NCBI RefSeq assembly: GCF_018861005.1
Contig: NZ_JAHKQL010000004.1
Coordinates: 243,459-307,458, forward strand
Length of the DNA stretch: 64,000 bases
Source of the DNA: Polaribacter vadi
GTDB lineage: Bacteria > Bacteroidota > Bacteroidia > Flavobacteriales > Flavobacteriaceae
Direction: 5' to 3'
The position numbers and the translations under genes are program-made. Shown here piece by piece: positions 43,871-53,800 of this stretch (position 1 is the first letter of the stretch; each line of letters opens with the position of its first letter). Under the pieces are notes generated by a model. That model worked only from the letters and a program-made list of their open reading frames with translations. It was not told the DNA's origin and searched no databases.

Positions 43871-46437
43871 TCTACTTTTCTAATTTTTTCTGCTTTAAAA
43901 CTATCATCTGTACTTTGTAATAATTTATTGATTAAAACAGGATTATAATTAGGGTTTTCTCTTCTAAATTCTTCTACAATATCATTTGCTTCTATGGATG
44001 AATAATGGCCAAATGACGATGTTAACCATCTTTTAGGAAAGAAAATATCACCTGTAAGCTGTACTTCTTCTAGTTTTGCCAACATTGGTCTTAAATGTTT
44101 AGATGCTGCAGTTTGTCTTAAAGGATGATGAATATTGTTTAAAGCAGCTAATACCCAAGATTCATTTTGTCGGTTTTCTTTTAATAGCAAAGATTCCATA
44201 AAAAGATCTCTATCTATAGATTTTGGCGCTAAAGATGGTAAAAGCCAACTAAATCGTTTTGCTCTATCAGGATTTGAGATTCTTGTTAATTGTTGCTCTA
44301 ATATTTCTTTTGATTTTGGATGCTCGTAAATTGCCAACTTCATTGCTAAAGCAGTGTAATCATTTTCATTTAAAAAGAGGTTTTTAACCTCGCCTTCTTT
44401 GCTCCAAAGCGCATACAATGTTTTTTGAGAAGAAGAATTATAACCGACTTTAGCTAACAAATTATAAACTATTTTCTTAATGTTTTTAGGCTTGTTTTTA
44501 GACAAAGCTTCTTTTAGAACTTTTTCTGTAATTGATAACCAATCTTCTCTTTGTTTATCATTCAAAAACTTCCAGAAAATTGTATTTAAACCATTGGTAA
44601 TGTAACTTAATATTAATTCATTTTCCTCTACCCTGACATCCTCTAAATAAAACTTATATACTTCAATTGGATCGATTTCTCCAATTAACATATTCTCATA
44701 TAAATTTATAAATTGATATCCTCTAGAAACCTCATCTTTAACATCTTTATACGTATAAACTTCATCTTTATAAATAGGGAAAACTCCATAACCAAATCCG
44801 TTTGTATTGTACAAAATTTGCCCTGGTTTAAAACCTTTTGCAGCCTCTGTAATATCAAAAGATTTGCCCATATTTTTTATGTTGATGTTCTTTATAAAAC
44901 CTCTTGCATCTCTTAATTGTATTTTAAAAGATTGTGTCCAAATTTTATCTGAACCATCTTCTGCATTTTGATGAAGGATAAATTTTGTAACATTACCTCT
45001 AGAATTGTATTCGATTTCTTCTGTAAAAATGGGTCTACCTGAAGAATTTACCCAAACATCTGACCAAGTTTTAATATCATCTGTAGATTTTTTATCTAAA
45101 ATAGCAACCAATTCCTCCCAATCTGCATTAGAGTTTTTATAGGTTTTTATATAATCTTGAATACCTTCTTGAAAAGCTTCTTTACCCAACAAATTCTCTA
45201 ACTGACGCATCATAATTGGTGCTTTGTTGTAGATAATTCTACCATATAAAGAACCTGCGTTTTTAAGATTGTCTAAGTTTTGACGAATTGGGTTTGTACC
45301 TTTTGTTCTATCCTCTGAATAGGCACTTGGATAATGAGACATCATAAAACTTAATGTGTGATTTATCTCTGGATAAACAGGATTTACAATTTTATCTGCC
45401 ATAAAATTAGCAAAAACTTCTTTCATCCAAACATCGTTAAACCAACGCATTGTAACCAAATCTCCAAACCACATGTGTGATGTTTCGTGAGCAATTAATT
45501 TTGCTCTACTTAACTTTTGATTTTGAGTTGCATTTTTATCTAAAAACAATGAAGATTGTCTGTACTGAATTGCACCTACATGCTCCATTCCTCCATATTG
45601 AAAAGGCGGAATTGCAGCAAAATCCATTTTTTGATATGGGAATTTTTCATCAGTATATTTTTCTAAAAAATCTATTGAGTTTTGATGTATTTTATACACT
45701 TTATCTACACTTTCATCAATCTTTTCTTTGCTGTTTTCTCTGTATAAAAAACGCATATCAAAAGCACCAGGGTTCTTAGTTTCTTCTGTAAACTTACCTG
45801 CTACAAAAGAAAATAAATAAGTACTCATTAAATCTGAAGTTGCAAAAGTATGCTCTATAAAATTATCAACTTCAATAGCACTTTCTTCGAAAGCTCCAGC
45901 CAAAACTTTCCAGTCTTTTGGCGCTGTAATTCTTAAATTATATTTCGCTTTAATATCTGGTTGATCTAAACAAGGAAATAGTGTACTTGCTCTATCAGGC
46001 ACTAAAAGTGTATATAAAAACTCATCATTTCTATTCAAAGATTGTTCACCTGCATCAAAAGATATTTCAAGTGTATTATTACCTAAAATTAGATTTGTTT
46101 TATCAATAATAATATGCTCATTAAATGCATCTAGCTCAACCGTTTTTCCGTTTACATTTAGCGATTTAAGTTTTGTAGCTTCTTCGTTAAAATCTAAAAG
46201 AAAATTTTGTTTTAAATCGTTTACCGTAAAAAGCATTTCTAATCTAGATGCTATTGCAGCTTGCTTTTCTTCTGGTATCTTGAAATGTAAATTATAAACA
46301 ACATCAGAAACTTGCTGTTTTCTGTACTTTGCTAATTCAAGAGAAATTCCTGTTTCTATATTATCTTTTGTGTTATCCTGAATTTTATCACAAGAAATAA
46401 AAAAAAGTAAGCACAAAAAAAAGATGTATTTATTCAT
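43867..46437 (-). CDS. M1 family aminopeptidase lipoprotein
   Basis: This is an 856-residue zinc metallopeptidase. A lipoprotein signal ends at Cys16 (LFFISC), so the enzyme is envelope-anchored. The N-terminal beta domain is followed by the catalytic domain with the substrate motif GGMEH (282-286, a variant of GAMEN) and the zinc site HETSH (317-321) plus Glu340. The C-terminal helical domain is complete. It trims N-terminal residues from peptides. Confidence 0.95.
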   Translation of the reverse strand: MNKYIFFLCLLFFISCDKIQDNTKDNIETGISLELAKYRKQQVSDVVYNLHFKIPEEKQAAIASRLEMLFTVNDLKQNFLLDFNEEATKLKSLNVNGKTVELDAFNEHIIIDKTNLILGNNTLEISFDAGEQSLNRNDEFLYTLLVPDRASTLFPCLDQPDIKAKYNLRITAPKDWKVLAGAFEESAIEVDNFIEHTFATSDLMSTYLFSFVAGKFTEETKNPGAFDMRFLYRENSKEKIDESVDKVYKIHQNSIDFLEKYTDEKFPYQKMDFAAIPPFQYGGMEHVGAIQYRQSSLFLDKNATQNQKLSRAKLIAHETSHMWFGDLVTMRWFNDVWMKEVFANFMADKIVNPVYPEINHTLSFMMSHYPSAYSEDRTKGTNPIRQNLDNLKNAGSLYGRIIYNKAPIMMRQLENLLGKEAFQEGIQDYIKTYKNSNADWEELVAILDKKSTDDIKTWSDVWVNSSGRPIFTEEIEYNSRGNVTKFILHQNAEDGSDKIWTQSFKIQLRDARGFIKNINIKNMGKSFDITEAAKGFKPGQILYNTNGFGYGVFPIYKDEVYTYKDVKDEVSRGYQFINLYENMLIGEIDPIEVYKFYLEDVRVEENELILSYITNGLNTIFWKFLNDKQREDWLSITEKVLKEALSKNKPKNIKKIVYNLLAKVGYNSSSQKTLYALWSKEGEVKNLFLNENDYTALAMKLAIYEHPKSKEILEQQLTRISNPDRAKRFSWLLPSLAPKSIDRDLFMESLLLKENRQNESWVLAALNNIHHPLRQTAASKHLRPMLAKLEEVQLTGDIFFPKRWLTSSFGHYSSIEANDIVEEFRRENPNYNPVLINKLLQSTDDSFKAEKIRKVE

Positions 46438-46503
46438 TCAAATAATTTTATTTAACCACAAAATAACATCGTATTTTGTGCTTATTATATAAAAGTTCTA
46501 AAA

Positions 46504-46536
46504 TAAAAAAAGGTTTGACGTTAGCCAAACCTTTAT
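46504..46536 (-). terminator. terminator of trxA
   Basis: AAAGGTTTGgc and the matching CAAACCTTT form a nine-pair stem with a short loop and a seven-T tail on the minus strand. It lies about 20 bases after the thioredoxin stop. Confidence 0.85.
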
Positions 46537-46557
46537 GCTATTATAAAACATAAACTA

Positions 46558-46875
46558 CTAAATAGCAGCATCAATTTTACCTGTATAAACATTTTTTGGT
46601 GCTACACCTACTTGCTTATCTACAACTTCTCCGTTTTTAAAGATTAAAACAGTTGGTATATTTCTTACACCATATTTTGCAGCAAATTCTTGGTTAGCAT
46701 CAACATCAACTTTACCAACTACAGCTTTACCTTCGTATTCTGCGTGAATTTCATCTACAATAGGTCCAACCATTCTACAAGGTCCACACCAAGCAGCCCA
46801 AAAATCTACTAATACTGGTTTGTCTGATTTTAATACTACTTCATCAAAATTTGCGTCTGTAATTTCTAATGCCAT
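46558..46875 (-). CDS. trxA: thioredoxin
   Basis: This 105-residue protein has the redox site WCGPC (Cys30, Cys33), the cis-Pro segment VRNIPTVLIFKNG and the usual buried Asp. It reduces protein disulfides in the cytoplasm and could serve the 3'-phosphoadenylylsulfate reductase encoded further along. It is a single-gene unit with its own terminator; CAAAAGTA at 46915-46922 is an exact -7 match on the minus strand (TACTTTTG). Confidence 0.97.
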   Translation of the reverse strand: MALEITDANFDEVVLKSDKPVLVDFWAAWCGPCRMVGPIVDEIHAEYEGKAVVGKVDVDANQEFAAKYGVRNIPTVLIFKNGEVVDKQVGVAPKNVYTGKIDAAI

Positions 46876-46914
46876 TTTTATATTTTTTTATATTGTTATT
46901 TCTTTTTTAAACCA

Positions 46915-46922
46915 CAAAAGTA
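46915..46922 (-). promoter_or_regulatory. candidate -7 promoter box for trxA
   Basis: On the minus strand this reads TACTTTTG, an exact TAnnTTTG match about 40 bases upstream of the trxA start. The -33 region is weak. Confidence 0.45.
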
Positions 46923-47038
46923 AACATTTTATTTACTTTACCATTTTTTAAAAAATTGCTTTTTACTATTTGTCTATCAATTGTGCTTATGCTTACAAAA
47001 AGGAATAACTTAGCTTTTTTATTTTTTTGCTATTAAAA

Positions 47039-47518
47039 ATGGAAGTAAAGTCTGAAACTTATCTAATAAAAACAAATGCAAATTTATCTGAAGTTAGGAG
47101 TAAGATGAATGCACTTTTTAAAGAAAAACATACTTTCTTTAGAGGCAAATTTGTTGGTTCATTAAAAGACGATACTTTTTATGGAACCACAAATTACAGT
47201 ACGCAAATTAGTGTTAAAGGTAAAATTTATGAGAAAAATTCAGAATCATTTATAGATTTAAGAATTGTGGATTCTAGCCCAAATTATTCATTGATATTTA
47301 AAACTCTTCTCTTTGTGTTTTTTTTACTTGCATTAGTTATAGTTATTGCTAATAAATCTACAAACATTAAAATCTATTTAATTCTTATCGCTGTTTTTGG
47401 ATTCACTTTTTTAATTCTTAAATTCAAAACTATTATATACAAGTTATTAAAACCTAAATTAATAGGTTCTGCAAAAATTATAGCTAAAGAAGTAAATGGT
47501 TTTATTATAAAAAACTAA
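47039..47518 (+). CDS. small membrane protein of unknown function
   Basis: The protein has about 159 residues. A soluble N-terminal part (1-80) is followed by two adjacent membrane helices (about 84-103 and 108-128) and a short basic C-terminal tail. No family is recognised. I start at the ATG at 47039; the longer frame begins with TTG. It is convergent with metF and divergent from trxA. Confidence 0.65.
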   Translation: MEVKSETYLIKTNANLSEVRSKMNALFKEKHTFFRGKFVGSLKDDTFYGTTNYSTQISVKGKIYEKNSESFIDLRIVDSSPNYSLIFKTLLFVFFLLALVIVIANKSTNIKIYLILIAVFGFTFLILKFKTIIYKLLKPKLIGSAKIIAKEVNGFIIKN

Positions 47519-47520
47519 GC

Positions 47521-48477
47521 CTAAAACAACTCAGAAGCAATTGCTTGAATATTATCGCTTTTACCCATAGAATAATAATGTAAAACAGGCACACCAGCTG
47601 CTAACAATTCTTTAGATTGTTGTATGGCAAACTCTACACCTACTTGTCTTACAGCCTTATTATCTTTACAATTATCTACAGCATCAATTAAATCTTGAGG
47701 CAAATCAATTTTAAAAACTTGGGGTAAAATTTGTAAATGTCTTTTTACAGCTAAAGGTTTAATTCCTGGTATAATTGGCACGTTAATTCCTATTTCTTTT
47801 GCTGCTTTTACAAATTCAAAATACTTATTGTTATCAAAAAACATTTGAGTAACTACATAATCTGCACCAGCATCTACTTTTGCTTTTAAACGTCTTAAAT
47901 CAGACACTAAAGATGGTGCTTCCATATGTTTTTCTGGATAACCTGCAACACCTACACAAAAATCTGAATAATGCTCTACAACAACATCATCATGTAAATA
48001 TTTACCTTTATTTAAGTCTGATATCTGTGAAACCAAATCACTTGCAAAAGCATTACCACCTTTAACTGGCACAAAATAAGGTTCGTCTTTCATAGAATCT
48101 CCACGTAAAGCCATAACATTATCTAACCCCAAGTAATGGCAATCTACCAAAACATATTCTGTTTCTTCTTTTGTAAAACCACCACATAATAAATGCGGAA
48201 TTGCATCTACCTTATATTTATGCATTATAGATGCGCAAATACCTACAGTACCTGGACGCATTCTGGTTTTTCTTTTATCTAACAAACCATTTCCTTTCTC
48301 TAAATAAACATATTCTTCTCTAGAGGTTGTTACGTCTATAAAAGGCGGATTAAACTCCATTAAAGGATCTATATTGTTGTATAAATCTTGAATGTTTTTT
48401 CCTTTTTTTGGCGGAATTACTTCAAAAGAAAATAAAGTTTTTCCGTTTGCATTTTTAATATGGTCTGTTACTTTCAT
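47521..48477 (-). CDS. metF: methylenetetrahydrofolate reductase
   Basis: This 318-residue TIM-barrel flavoenzyme reduces 5,10-methylene-THF to 5-methyl-THF, the methyl donor for MetH. Family segments are FEVIPPKKGKNIQDLY (about 18), NVMALRGDS, VVEHYSDFCVGVAGYPEKH and VTQMFFDN. Length fits the bacterial type. It follows metH on the same strand after 159 bases that hold an intergenic repeat, so it is probably in the SAM-controlled unit or has its own promoter. Confidence 0.96.
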   Translation of the reverse strand: MKVTDHIKNANGKTLFSFEVIPPKKGKNIQDLYNNIDPLMEFNPPFIDVTTSREEYVYLEKGNGLLDKRKTRMRPGTVGICASIMHKYKVDAIPHLLCGGFTKEETEYVLVDCHYLGLDNVMALRGDSMKDEPYFVPVKGGNAFASDLVSQISDLNKGKYLHDDVVVEHYSDFCVGVAGYPEKHMEAPSLVSDLRRLKAKVDAGADYVVTQMFFDNNKYFEFVKAAKEIGINVPIIPGIKPLAVKRHLQILPQVFKIDLPQDLIDAVDNCKDNKAVRQVGVEFAIQQSKELLAAGVPVLHYYSMGKSDNIQAIASELF

Positions 48478-48489
48478 TTTATATTTCTT

Positions 48490-48575
48490 GGGCGTTTCCT
48501 TTTAGGTCGCGCTTTACATTATATCTTTTTTCTGAAAAAGAAAAAAGGATGTCATTTCAATCGCTAACGCAACTT
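48490..48575 (+). repeat. Bacteroidetes-type intergenic hairpin repeat, copy 2
   Basis: On the plus strand it begins GGGCGTTTCC, continues GGTCGCGCTTTAC, has a central hairpin (TCTTTTTTCTGAAAAAGAAAAAAGGA) and ends CAATCGCTAACGCAA. The framework matches the copy at 11461 (GGGCGTTaCC, GGTCaGGCTTTCg, CAATCcTTAACGCAA) although the central stem differs. It lies between metH and metF. Confidence 0.65.
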
Positions 48576-48636
48576 GTTTGCCAGCTTATTTTCTTTCTTT
48601 TTCTAGTTTCGTTTTTATTAGAAACCTTAAAGCATA

Positions 48637-51312
48637 TTATTGACTAGCCAAATTAGGATGCAACCATTTTCTAGCTTTCTCTTTTGGTATTCCTTTTCTA
48701 GTTGAATAATCTTCAACTTGATCATCAGTAATTTTACCTAAACCAAAATATTTTGCTTCTTTATTGGCAAAATAATAACCAGAAACTGCAGCTGCTGGCC
48801 ACATTGCTAAACTTTCGGTTAACGTAACTCCTATTTGATTTTCTACATCTAATAAATCCCAAATTGTTTCCTTTTCTAAATGATCTGGACACGCAGGATA
48901 ACCAGGTGCAGGACGAATACCTTTATAACTTTCTTTAATTAAATCGTCATTAGTTAATTCTTCATCAGCAGAATAACCCCAATGTTTTGTTCTAATTTGT
49001 TTGTGCAAATATTCTGCAAAAGCTTCTGCAAAACGATCTGCAATGGCTTGTGCCATAATTGCATTATAATCATCTTCTTTGGCTTTATAACTTTCAGCCA
49101 ATTCTTGTGCTCCAAAAATACCTACACAAAATGCACCCATATAATCTGTTTTACCAGTTTCTTTTGGAGCCACAAAATCTGATAAAGCAATATTTGGTAT
49201 CCCTTCTCTTTTCTTTAATTGCTGACGTAAAGTTCTAAAAATAGCTACTTCTTTTCCTTTTTTCTGAATAGAAATATCATCTTCATTAATTGTGTTTGCC
49301 TCGAACAAACCAAAAATTGCTTTTGGTTTTAAGAGTTGTTTTGCTATAATTTCATCAATCATAACTTTAGCTTCGTCAAACATAATTGTTGCTTGTTCAC
49401 CAACTACTTTATCCGTTAAAATATCTGGAAATTTTCCATGTAAATCCCAACTTCTAAAAAACGGACTCCAATCTATAAAAGGCACTAATTCTTTTAAACT
49501 TAATTGCTCTAAAGTCTGAATACCTAATTGGTTTGGCTTTACAATTTCTGATGTTTCCCAATCAATTTTGTATTTACGTTTACGAGCTTCATCAATAGAA
49601 ATATAAGATTTTTCTTTACCTCGTTTTAAAAACTTAGTTCTAAATTCATCATAATCTTTCTTTAGTTTTGCAACGTACTCATTATTGGTTTTCTTATTTA
49701 ACAAATCACCAACAACTGTTACAGCTCTAGATGCATCATTTACATGAACCACTGCATTTTTATATTGTGTATCAATTTTAACAGCAGTATGTGCTTTAGA
49801 TGTTGTTGCACCACCAATTAACAATGGTAAATCAAAATTTTGACGTTCCATTTCTTTGGCCAAATACACCATTTCATCTAAAGAAGGTGTAATTAATCCA
49901 CTTAAACCAATAGCGTCTACATTCTCTCTTTTAGCAGCTTCTATAATTTTTTCAGGTGGTACCATTACACCTAAATCTACTATTTCATAATTATTACAAC
50001 CTAAAACAACACTTACAATATTTTTACCAATATCGTGAACATCACCTTTAACAGTTGCCATTAAAATTTTTCCAAGCGCTTTTTGTTCTTCTCCTTTTTC
50101 TGCCTCAATAAACGGATTTAAATAACCAACCGCTTTTTTCATTACCCTAGCAGATTTTACAACCTGAGGTAAAAACATTTTTCCTGCTCCAAATAAATCT
50201 CCAACTACATTCATCCCAATCATTAAATTACCTTCAATAACTTCAATTGGTTTTTCAGCTTCTTGTCTTGCTTGCTCTACATCTTCTATAATAAAAGCAT
50301 CAATTCCTTTTACTAAAGCATGTGTAATTCTGTCTTGTAAAGGGTTTTCTCTCCAAGATAAATCTACTGTTTTTTCTTTTGCTGTTCCTTTTACAGTCTC
50401 TGCAAAATCTAACAAACGTTCAGTGGCATCATCTCTTCTATCTAAAATTACATCTTCTATATGTTCTAATAAATCTTTAGGAATATCATCATAAACCTCT
50501 AACATTGCTGGATTTACAATTCCCATATTCATACCTGCTTGTATTGCGTAATACAAGAAAACAGAATGCATTGCTTCTCTTACTCCATTATTTCCTCTAA
50601 ACGAAAATGAAACATTACTTACACCTCCACTTACAGAAACGTTTTCTAAATTTTGACGCACCCATCTTGTAGCTTCTATAAAATCGATTGCATTTTTTCT
50701 GTGCTCATCCATTCCTGTTGCTACAGGAAAAATGTTTAAATCGAAAATAATATCTTCTGATGGAAAACCTACTTTATTTACTAAAACATCATAAGAACGT
50801 TGTGCAATTTCTATTCTACGTTTGTAATTATCTGCTTGACCAACTTCATCAAAAGCCATAACAATTACAGCAGCTCCATACTTTTTTATTAGTTTAGCTT
50901 CTTTTATAAATTTGTCTTCACCTTCTTTTAAAGAGATTGAGTTTACAACACATTTACCTTGTACAACTTGCAAACCAGCTTCAATGATTTCCCATTTAGA
51001 ACTATCAATCATCATTGGTACACGACAAATATCTGGTTCTGCAGCAATTAAATTTAAAAAACGAACCATAGCTTCTTTACCATCAAGAAGTCCATCATCC
51101 ATATTAATGTCCACAATTTGCGCACCACCATCTACTTGATGTCTTGCAATATCTAGAGCTTCATCAAATTTTTCTTCTTTAATTAAACGCAAAAACTTAC
51201 GTGAACCTGCCACATTTGTACGTTCACCAACATTGATGAAATTACTGTTTTCGTTTAGAATTAAAGGTTCTAAACCAGACAATTTCATATATTTTGTTTG
51301 TTTTATCTTCAT
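48637..51312 (-). CDS. metH: cobalamin-dependent methionine synthase, C-terminal component (pterin, B12 and activation domains)
   Basis: This 891-residue protein holds the folate (pterin-binding) domain (about 20-290), the B12 cap and Rossmann domains with the cobalt-ligand His426 in DVHDIGKN, and the C-terminal SAM-binding reactivation domain (about 570-890). The homocysteine-binding, zinc-containing domain is encoded separately at 51641. Together they transfer methyl from methyl-THF to homocysteine. Such a split metH is common in Bacteroidetes. It overlaps the small ABM gene by one base. Confidence 0.96.
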   Translation of the reverse strand: MKIKQTKYMKLSGLEPLILNENSNFINVGERTNVAGSRKFLRLIKEEKFDEALDIARHQVDGGAQIVDINMDDGLLDGKEAMVRFLNLIAAEPDICRVPMMIDSSKWEIIEAGLQVVQGKCVVNSISLKEGEDKFIKEAKLIKKYGAAVIVMAFDEVGQADNYKRRIEIAQRSYDVLVNKVGFPSEDIIFDLNIFPVATGMDEHRKNAIDFIEATRWVRQNLENVSVSGGVSNVSFSFRGNNGVREAMHSVFLYYAIQAGMNMGIVNPAMLEVYDDIPKDLLEHIEDVILDRRDDATERLLDFAETVKGTAKEKTVDLSWRENPLQDRITHALVKGIDAFIIEDVEQARQEAEKPIEVIEGNLMIGMNVVGDLFGAGKMFLPQVVKSARVMKKAVGYLNPFIEAEKGEEQKALGKILMATVKGDVHDIGKNIVSVVLGCNNYEIVDLGVMVPPEKIIEAAKRENVDAIGLSGLITPSLDEMVYLAKEMERQNFDLPLLIGGATTSKAHTAVKIDTQYKNAVVHVNDASRAVTVVGDLLNKKTNNEYVAKLKKDYDEFRTKFLKRGKEKSYISIDEARKRKYKIDWETSEIVKPNQLGIQTLEQLSLKELVPFIDWSPFFRSWDLHGKFPDILTDKVVGEQATIMFDEAKVMIDEIIAKQLLKPKAIFGLFEANTINEDDISIQKKGKEVAIFRTLRQQLKKREGIPNIALSDFVAPKETGKTDYMGAFCVGIFGAQELAESYKAKEDDYNAIMAQAIADRFAEAFAEYLHKQIRTKHWGYSADEELTNDDLIKESYKGIRPAPGYPACPDHLEKETIWDLLDVENQIGVTLTESLAMWPAAAVSGYYFANKEAKYFGLGKITDDQVEDYSTRKGIPKEKARKWLHPNLASQ

Positions 51313-51593
51313 TACTTATAATGTTCTACTGTTGGAAAAGGTTCGTAAAAATGATGCAACAAAGCTTTCCATTTTTGATATTCTTCAGATTTTCTAAATC
51401 CAATTTCGTGATCTTCTAAGGTTTCCCAATTCACTACTAAAATGTATTTATCTTCTTCTTTAACAGATTTTTTTAGTTGATGAGAAATGTATCCTTTCAT
51501 TGATGAAATGATACTTTCTGCTTTAAGAAAATTAATTTCAAAAGCTGAAGATTGACCTTGTTTTATATTTAAGATAGCTACTTCTAAAATCAT
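51312..51593 (-). CDS. small ABM (antibiotic biosynthesis monooxygenase-like) fold protein
   Basis: This 93-residue dimeric ferredoxin-like alpha+beta protein has typical segments [29 protein letters not shown] and [20 protein letters not shown]. Families with this fold include quinol monooxygenases and heme-degrading enzymes, but many members are uncharacterised. It sits between the two halves of methionine synthase in the same operon, coupled to the C-terminal half, which suggests a role in methionine or B12 metabolism or oxidative protection of that enzyme. That role is inference. Confidence 0.8.
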   Translation of the reverse strand: MILEVAILNIKQGQSSAFEINFLKAESIISSMKGYISHQLKKSVKEEDKYILVVNWETLEDHEIGFRKSEEYQKWKALLHHFYEPFPTVEHYK

Positions 51594-51605
51594 AGTCTAA
51601 AATAC

Positions 51606-51650
51606 AGACCTTTCTGGTTTAAAAATCCTAAAAGGTCTTTTTAATTTAAT
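51606..51650. other. hairpin between metH halves
   Basis: AGACCTTT and AAAGGTCT form an eight-pair stem followed on the plus strand by TTTTT. On the minus strand, the direction of the operon, no T-run follows, so it would act as an mRNA-stabilising or processing element rather than a terminator there. Confidence 0.5.
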
Positions 51651-52654
51651 TCTGAAACAAATTCAGAATGATGTCTTGGTTTATATTTTGCTGCAATATC
51701 TGCAATTACACGAATATGACCTGGTGATGTACCACAACAACCGCCAATAATATTAATTAAATTCTTTTTTAAATATTCTTCAATCTGTTCTCCCATTTCT
51801 TCTGGAGTTTCATCATACTCACCAAAAGCATTTGGTAAACCTGCATTAGGATGTGCAGAAATGGCAAAATCTGTTTTATTGGCAATTGCCTCTAAATGGG
51901 GCTGTAATAAACTGGCTCCTAAAGCACAATTAAATCCTACTGAAAGTAGAGGAATATGAGAAACAGAAATTAGAAAAGCTTCTGCAGTTTGCCCAGACAA
52001 AGTTCTACCAGAAGCATCTGTTATTGTACCAGAAAGCATTACAGGTATCTCTACTTTTCTTTCTTCTTTTACTTGTTCTATTGCAAATAAAGCTGCTTTT
52101 GCATTTAAGGTATCAAAAACAGTTTCTACTAATAAAATATCAGCTCCACCATCCATTAAAGCTTCTGTTTGTTGTTTATAAGCTATTCTTAATTCATCGA
52201 AAGTTACAGCTCTATAACCAGGATCGTTTACATCTGGAGACATACTTGCAGTTCTGTTTGTAGGGCCTATTGAACCTGCTACAAAACGTGGTTTATGTGG
52301 TTCTTTGGCTGTAAATTCATCAGCAACTTCTTTGGCAATTTTTGCAGATTGATAATTTAGCTCGTATACTAAATCTTCCATTTGATAATCTGCCATTGCA
52401 ATTGTAGTTCCAGAAAAAGTGTTAGTTTCTATAATATCTGCACCAGCTGCAAAATATTTTCCATGAATGGTTTTTATAGCTTCTGGCTGTGTAATAGATA
52501 ACAAATCGTTATTACCTTGTAATGGTGTTGGATAGTCTTTAAAACGTTCTCCTCTAAAATCTTCTTCTGTAAATTTATAAGCTTGTAGCATAGTACCCAT
52601 AGCACCATCTAAAACTAAAATTCTTTCTTGTAAAGCTTTGTATATGTTTGACAT
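51641..52654 (-). CDS. homocysteine S-methyltransferase component of split methionine synthase
   Basis: This 337-residue TIM-barrel domain binds homocysteine through zinc. Zinc ligands Cys243 (GFNCALG) and Cys306-Cys307 ([11 protein letters not shown]) are intact. The opening [13 protein letters not shown] is the family signature. It corresponds to the N-terminal module of full-length MetH and is first in the operon, directly under the SAM riboswitch. Confidence 0.95.
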   Translation of the reverse strand: MSNIYKALQERILVLDGAMGTMLQAYKFTEEDFRGERFKDYPTPLQGNNDLLSITQPEAIKTIHGKYFAAGADIIETNTFSGTTIAMADYQMEDLVYELNYQSAKIAKEVADEFTAKEPHKPRFVAGSIGPTNRTASMSPDVNDPGYRAVTFDELRIAYKQQTEALMDGGADILLVETVFDTLNAKAALFAIEQVKEERKVEIPVMLSGTITDASGRTLSGQTAEAFLISVSHIPLLSVGFNCALGASLLQPHLEAIANKTDFAISAHPNAGLPNAFGEYDETPEEMGEQIEEYLKKNLINIIGGCCGTSPGHIRVIADIAAKYKPRHHSEFVSELN

Positions 52655-52701
52655 ATTTTATTATTCTATCATATGTCATCAGGAAAGTGGTAATTTTCGC
52701 T

Positions 52702-52824
52702 GTTATCTGTCAATTACTGTTTTGACAAATCATCAAAATAGATTGTAGAATGTAGCACCTTTCTCATTTCTAAGAGGTTGCCAAAGCTTCATTGGGTCTA
52801 ATCCCTCTGCCTTTCGTGATAACG
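52702..52824 (-). promoter_or_regulatory. SAM-I riboswitch
   Basis: On the minus strand the aptamer reads GTTATCacGAAAGGcaGAGGGA, then ACCC, GGCAACC and AGGTGCTA, the conserved core of SAM-I (S-box) aptamers. The P1 helix closes between GTTATC (52818-52823) and GATAAC (52702-52707), and a P4 stem TTTTGA...TCAAAA is visible. It lies about 50 bases before the homocysteine methyltransferase start. No clear intrinsic terminator follows, so control of translation initiation is more likely than termination. SAM would switch the methionine genes off. Confidence 0.93.
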
Positions 52825-52909
52825 TATTAATAAGTTTATGAACTAAATTCGCTACAAAGTAACGAACTTTTTTTTTGATTTTATAGCAAATACTTGTTTT
52901 ACTTTTAAA

Positions 52910-53797
52910 TTACTGATAGATATCTGATGATAAGTATCTATCTCCTCTATCACAAATGATTGCTACAACAACTCCTTTATCTATTGAGTTTGCTACTTTT
53001 AATGCTGTTGCAACAGAACCTCCACTACTCATTCCTGCAAAGATACCTTCTTCTTTTGCTAAACGTATAGTCATTTCTCTTGCTTCTTCTTCACCAACTT
53101 CTAATACTTGATCTATTTTATTTAAATTAAAAATAGCTGGCAAATATTCTTCTGGCCACTTTCTTATACCTGGTATTTTAGCACCGTCTTTAGGTTGCGC
53201 TCCAATAATTGTAATATTTTCGTTTTTTTCTTTTAAAAAATCTGAAACACCTGTAATTGTACCTGTTGTTCCCATTGCAGAAACAAAATGCGTTACTTCT
53301 CCTTCAGTATCTCTCCAAATTTCTGGACCAGTAGTTTTATAATGTGCTTTTGGATTATCGAAATTATCGAATTGATTTAATCTAAAATATCCTTTTTTGT
53401 ATTTTAATTTTAATGCATGGTCAATTGCTCCTTCCATACCTTTTTCTGCAGGAGTTAAAATTACTTTCGCACCATAAGCACGCATTGTTTTAACTCTTTC
53501 AATAGTTGAGTTTTCTGGCATTGTAATTACCATATTTACCCCCAATACTTTTGCCATTAAAGCTAAAGCAATACCTGTATTACCACTTGTAGCTTCTACT
53601 AAAGTATCTCCTTTTTTTATATTTTTTCTCTTAATAGCTTCAGAAATCATGTAATAAGCAGCTCTATCTTTTACACTTCCTCCAGGGTTGTTACCTTCTA
53701 ACTTTAATAATAAAGTAACACCTTCTTTTTTAAAAATATGTTGCGCTTCCACCAAAGGTGTATTTCCTACAAAATCTATGATACTTTTTGTCTGCAT
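52910..53797 (-). CDS. cysM: cysteine synthase B
   Basis: This 295-residue fold-type II PLP enzyme makes cysteine from O-acetylserine and sulfide. PLP lysine Lys43 lies in GGSVKDRA, the substrate loop is EATSGNTGIALA, the phosphate loop is GTTGTITG and the C-terminal GMSSGGSVA is present. The sequence is nearer CysM than CysK in length and loops. It is the last gene of the sulfur operon, four bases after the serine acetyltransferase. Confidence 0.93.
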   Translation of the reverse strand: MQTKSIIDFVGNTPLVEAQHIFKKEGVTLLLKLEGNNPGGSVKDRAAYYMISEAIKRKNIKKGDTLVEATSGNTGIALALMAKVLGVNMVITMPENSTIERVKTMRAYGAKVILTPAEKGMEGAIDHALKLKYKKGYFRLNQFDNFDNPKAHYKTTGPEIWRDTEGEVTHFVSAMGTTGTITGVSDFLKEKNENITIIGAQPKDGAKIPGIRKWPEEYLPAIFNLNKIDQVLEVGEEEAREMTIRLAKEEGIFAGMSSGGSVATALKVANSIDKGVVVAIICDRGDRYLSSDIYQ

Positions 53798-53800
53798 TGT

